Positions 63,126-64,000 of a DNA stretch of 64,000 nt are shown here, one piece after another; the first letter of the stretch is position 1, and every line of letters begins with the position of its first letter. The DNA is from Burkholderia cenocepacia (GTDB lineage: Bacteria; Pseudomonadota; Gammaproteobacteria; Burkholderiales; Burkholderiaceae). The stretch covers positions 2,356,001-2,420,000 of the forward strand of contig NZ_CP060039.1 in the NCBI RefSeq assembly GCF_014211915.1, in the 5' to 3' direction. The translations under genes and the position numbers were made by a program. The notes beneath the pieces were generated by a model, which was given only the letters and a program-made list of their open reading frames with translations, made no database searches and was not told the DNA's origin.

Positions 63126-64000
63126 ATGACGGCGTGGCTGACGGTAGTGGGCATCGGCGACGACGGTTACGCAGGGCTCGGACGCCACGCGCGGCGCGCG
63201 CTGCTCGACGCGACGCACGTGGTCGGCGCGACCCGGCATCTCGACATGCTGCCCGCGCGGTTGCGGGCGACGCGCGAAGCATGGCCGTCGCCGTTCGACC
63301 TGTCGGGGCTGCTCGCCCGCCGCGGCGCGCCCGTGTGCGTGCTCGCGAGTGGCGACCCGATGCTGTTCGGCGTCGGCGCGACGCTCGCCCGCCAGCTTTC
63401 TCCCGACGAATGGCGCGTACTGCCCGCGCCGTCGTCGCTGTCGCTCGCCGCGGCGCGTCTCGGCTGGGCGCTGCAGGACGTCGGCGCGGTTTCGCTCGTC
63501 GGGCGTCCGCTCGCGACGCTGGCCCGCCATCTGCTGCCGGGCCGGCGCCTGTTCGTGCTGAGCGCCGACGGCCGCACGCCGGCCGCCGTCGCGGCCGAAC
63601 TCGCCGCCCGCGGCTTCGGGCCGACGCGCGTCAGCGTGTTCGAACACCTCGGCGGCCCGCTCGAGCGACGGATCGATGGCCTCGCGCAAGACTGGCACGT
63701 CGACGAAACCGCCGCGCTCAACCTCGTCGCGCTCGATTGCCGGGCGGGCCCCGACGCACCGCGCCGCGCGCTCACGCCCGGCCTGCCCGACGATGCGTAC
63801 CGCCACGACGGCCAGCTCACCAAGCGCGACCTGCGCGCGATGACGCTCGGGCGTCTCGCGCCCGCGCCCGGCGAACTGCTGTGGGACGTCGGCGCGGGCA
63901 GCGGCTCGATCGGCATCGAATGGATGCGCGCGCATCCATCCTGCCAGGCCATCGCGATCGAAGCGCATGCGGAGCGGCAGCGCTTCATCGAACACAACCG
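63126..64000 (+). CDS. cobL: Precorrin-6Y C5,15-methyltransferase CobL, 5' part
   Basis: The frame starts at 63126 (ATG, GGAAGGG upstream) and runs off the window end with 291 codons visible. The N-terminal CbiE domain shows [36 protein letters not shown] and [13 protein letters not shown]. The CbiT decarboxylase/methyltransferase domain then begins ([31 protein letters not shown]). It methylates C5 and C15 and removes the C12 acetate carboxyl. It is divergent from cobG. The intergenic 62881-63125 shows no further clear signal. Confidence 0.93.
   Translation, partial: MTAWLTVVGIGDDGYAGLGRHARRALLDATHVVGATRHLDMLPARLRATREAWPSPFDLSGLLARRGAPVCVLASGDPMLFGVGATLARQLSPDEWRVLPAPSSLSLAAARLGWALQDVGAVSLVGRPLATLARHLLPGRRLFVLSADGRTPAAVAAELAARGFGPTRVSVFEHLGGPLERRIDGLAQDWHVDETAALNLVALDCRAGPDAPRRALTPGLPDDAYRHDGQLTKRDLRAMTLGRLAPAPGELLWDVGAGSGSIGIEWMRAHPSCQAIAIEAHAERQRFIEHN

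Overview
The window is very GC-rich proteobacterial DNA with dense, often translationally coupled operons. Gene content and order point to a Burkholderia, most likely of the B. cepacia complex. The main evidence is a complete ornibactin siderophore locus (orbS to orbL) beside a cobalamin (vitamin B12) synthesis region. No tRNA, rRNA, CRISPR array or insertion sequence was seen.

Layout. Positions 1-1357 hold the 3' end of a fimbrial adhesin gene and two small envelope genes. Positions 1591-31972 are the ornibactin locus. A Fur-type site overlaps the promoter of the ECF sigma factor gene orbS. Three promoters with the same TAAA(A/T)A-N15-CGTC architecture drive orbHGCDFB, orbE and orbIJK-pvdA-orbA-pvdF-orbL. 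PvdA hydroxylates ornithine, PvdF formylates it, and OrbK/OrbL are acyltransferase homologues. OrbI (A-T-C-A-T-E-C-A-T) and OrbJ (C-A-T-C-T) assemble the peptide. OrbE exports, OrbA/OrbB/OrbC/OrbD import, and OrbF probably reduces the iron.

Positions 32102-35974 hold an AbiEi/AbiEii-type toxin-antitoxin pair, an M20 amidohydrolase and an orphan ParD-like antitoxin. Positions 36026-49108 hold a first B12 block: cobA-cobE-cobO-cobB on the minus strand and cobW-cobN-chlI/D on the plus strand, each behind its own cobalamin riboswitch. A Fur-type-controlled TonB-dependent receptor lies between them. cobB and cobN each carry a single-base frameshift in a short G/C run.

The most notable feature is a textbook -1 programmed frameshift signal at 48419-48479: A AAA AAA, a 6-nt spacer and a two-tier hairpin. 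It would let one gene make both a short ChlI-like chelatase subunit and a long ChlD-like AAA+VWA subunit to work with CobN.

Positions 49170-57841 hold housekeeping-type genes, an acyl-CoA catabolic operon (CoA-transferase, citrate-type transporter, acyl-CoA dehydrogenase, IclR regulator) with a palindromic operator, and a secreted GH18 chitinase. Positions 58181-64000 hold a second B12 block: cobG-cobH-cobI-cbiG/cobJ on the minus strand behind a third riboswitch, and the divergent start of cobL, cut by the window end.
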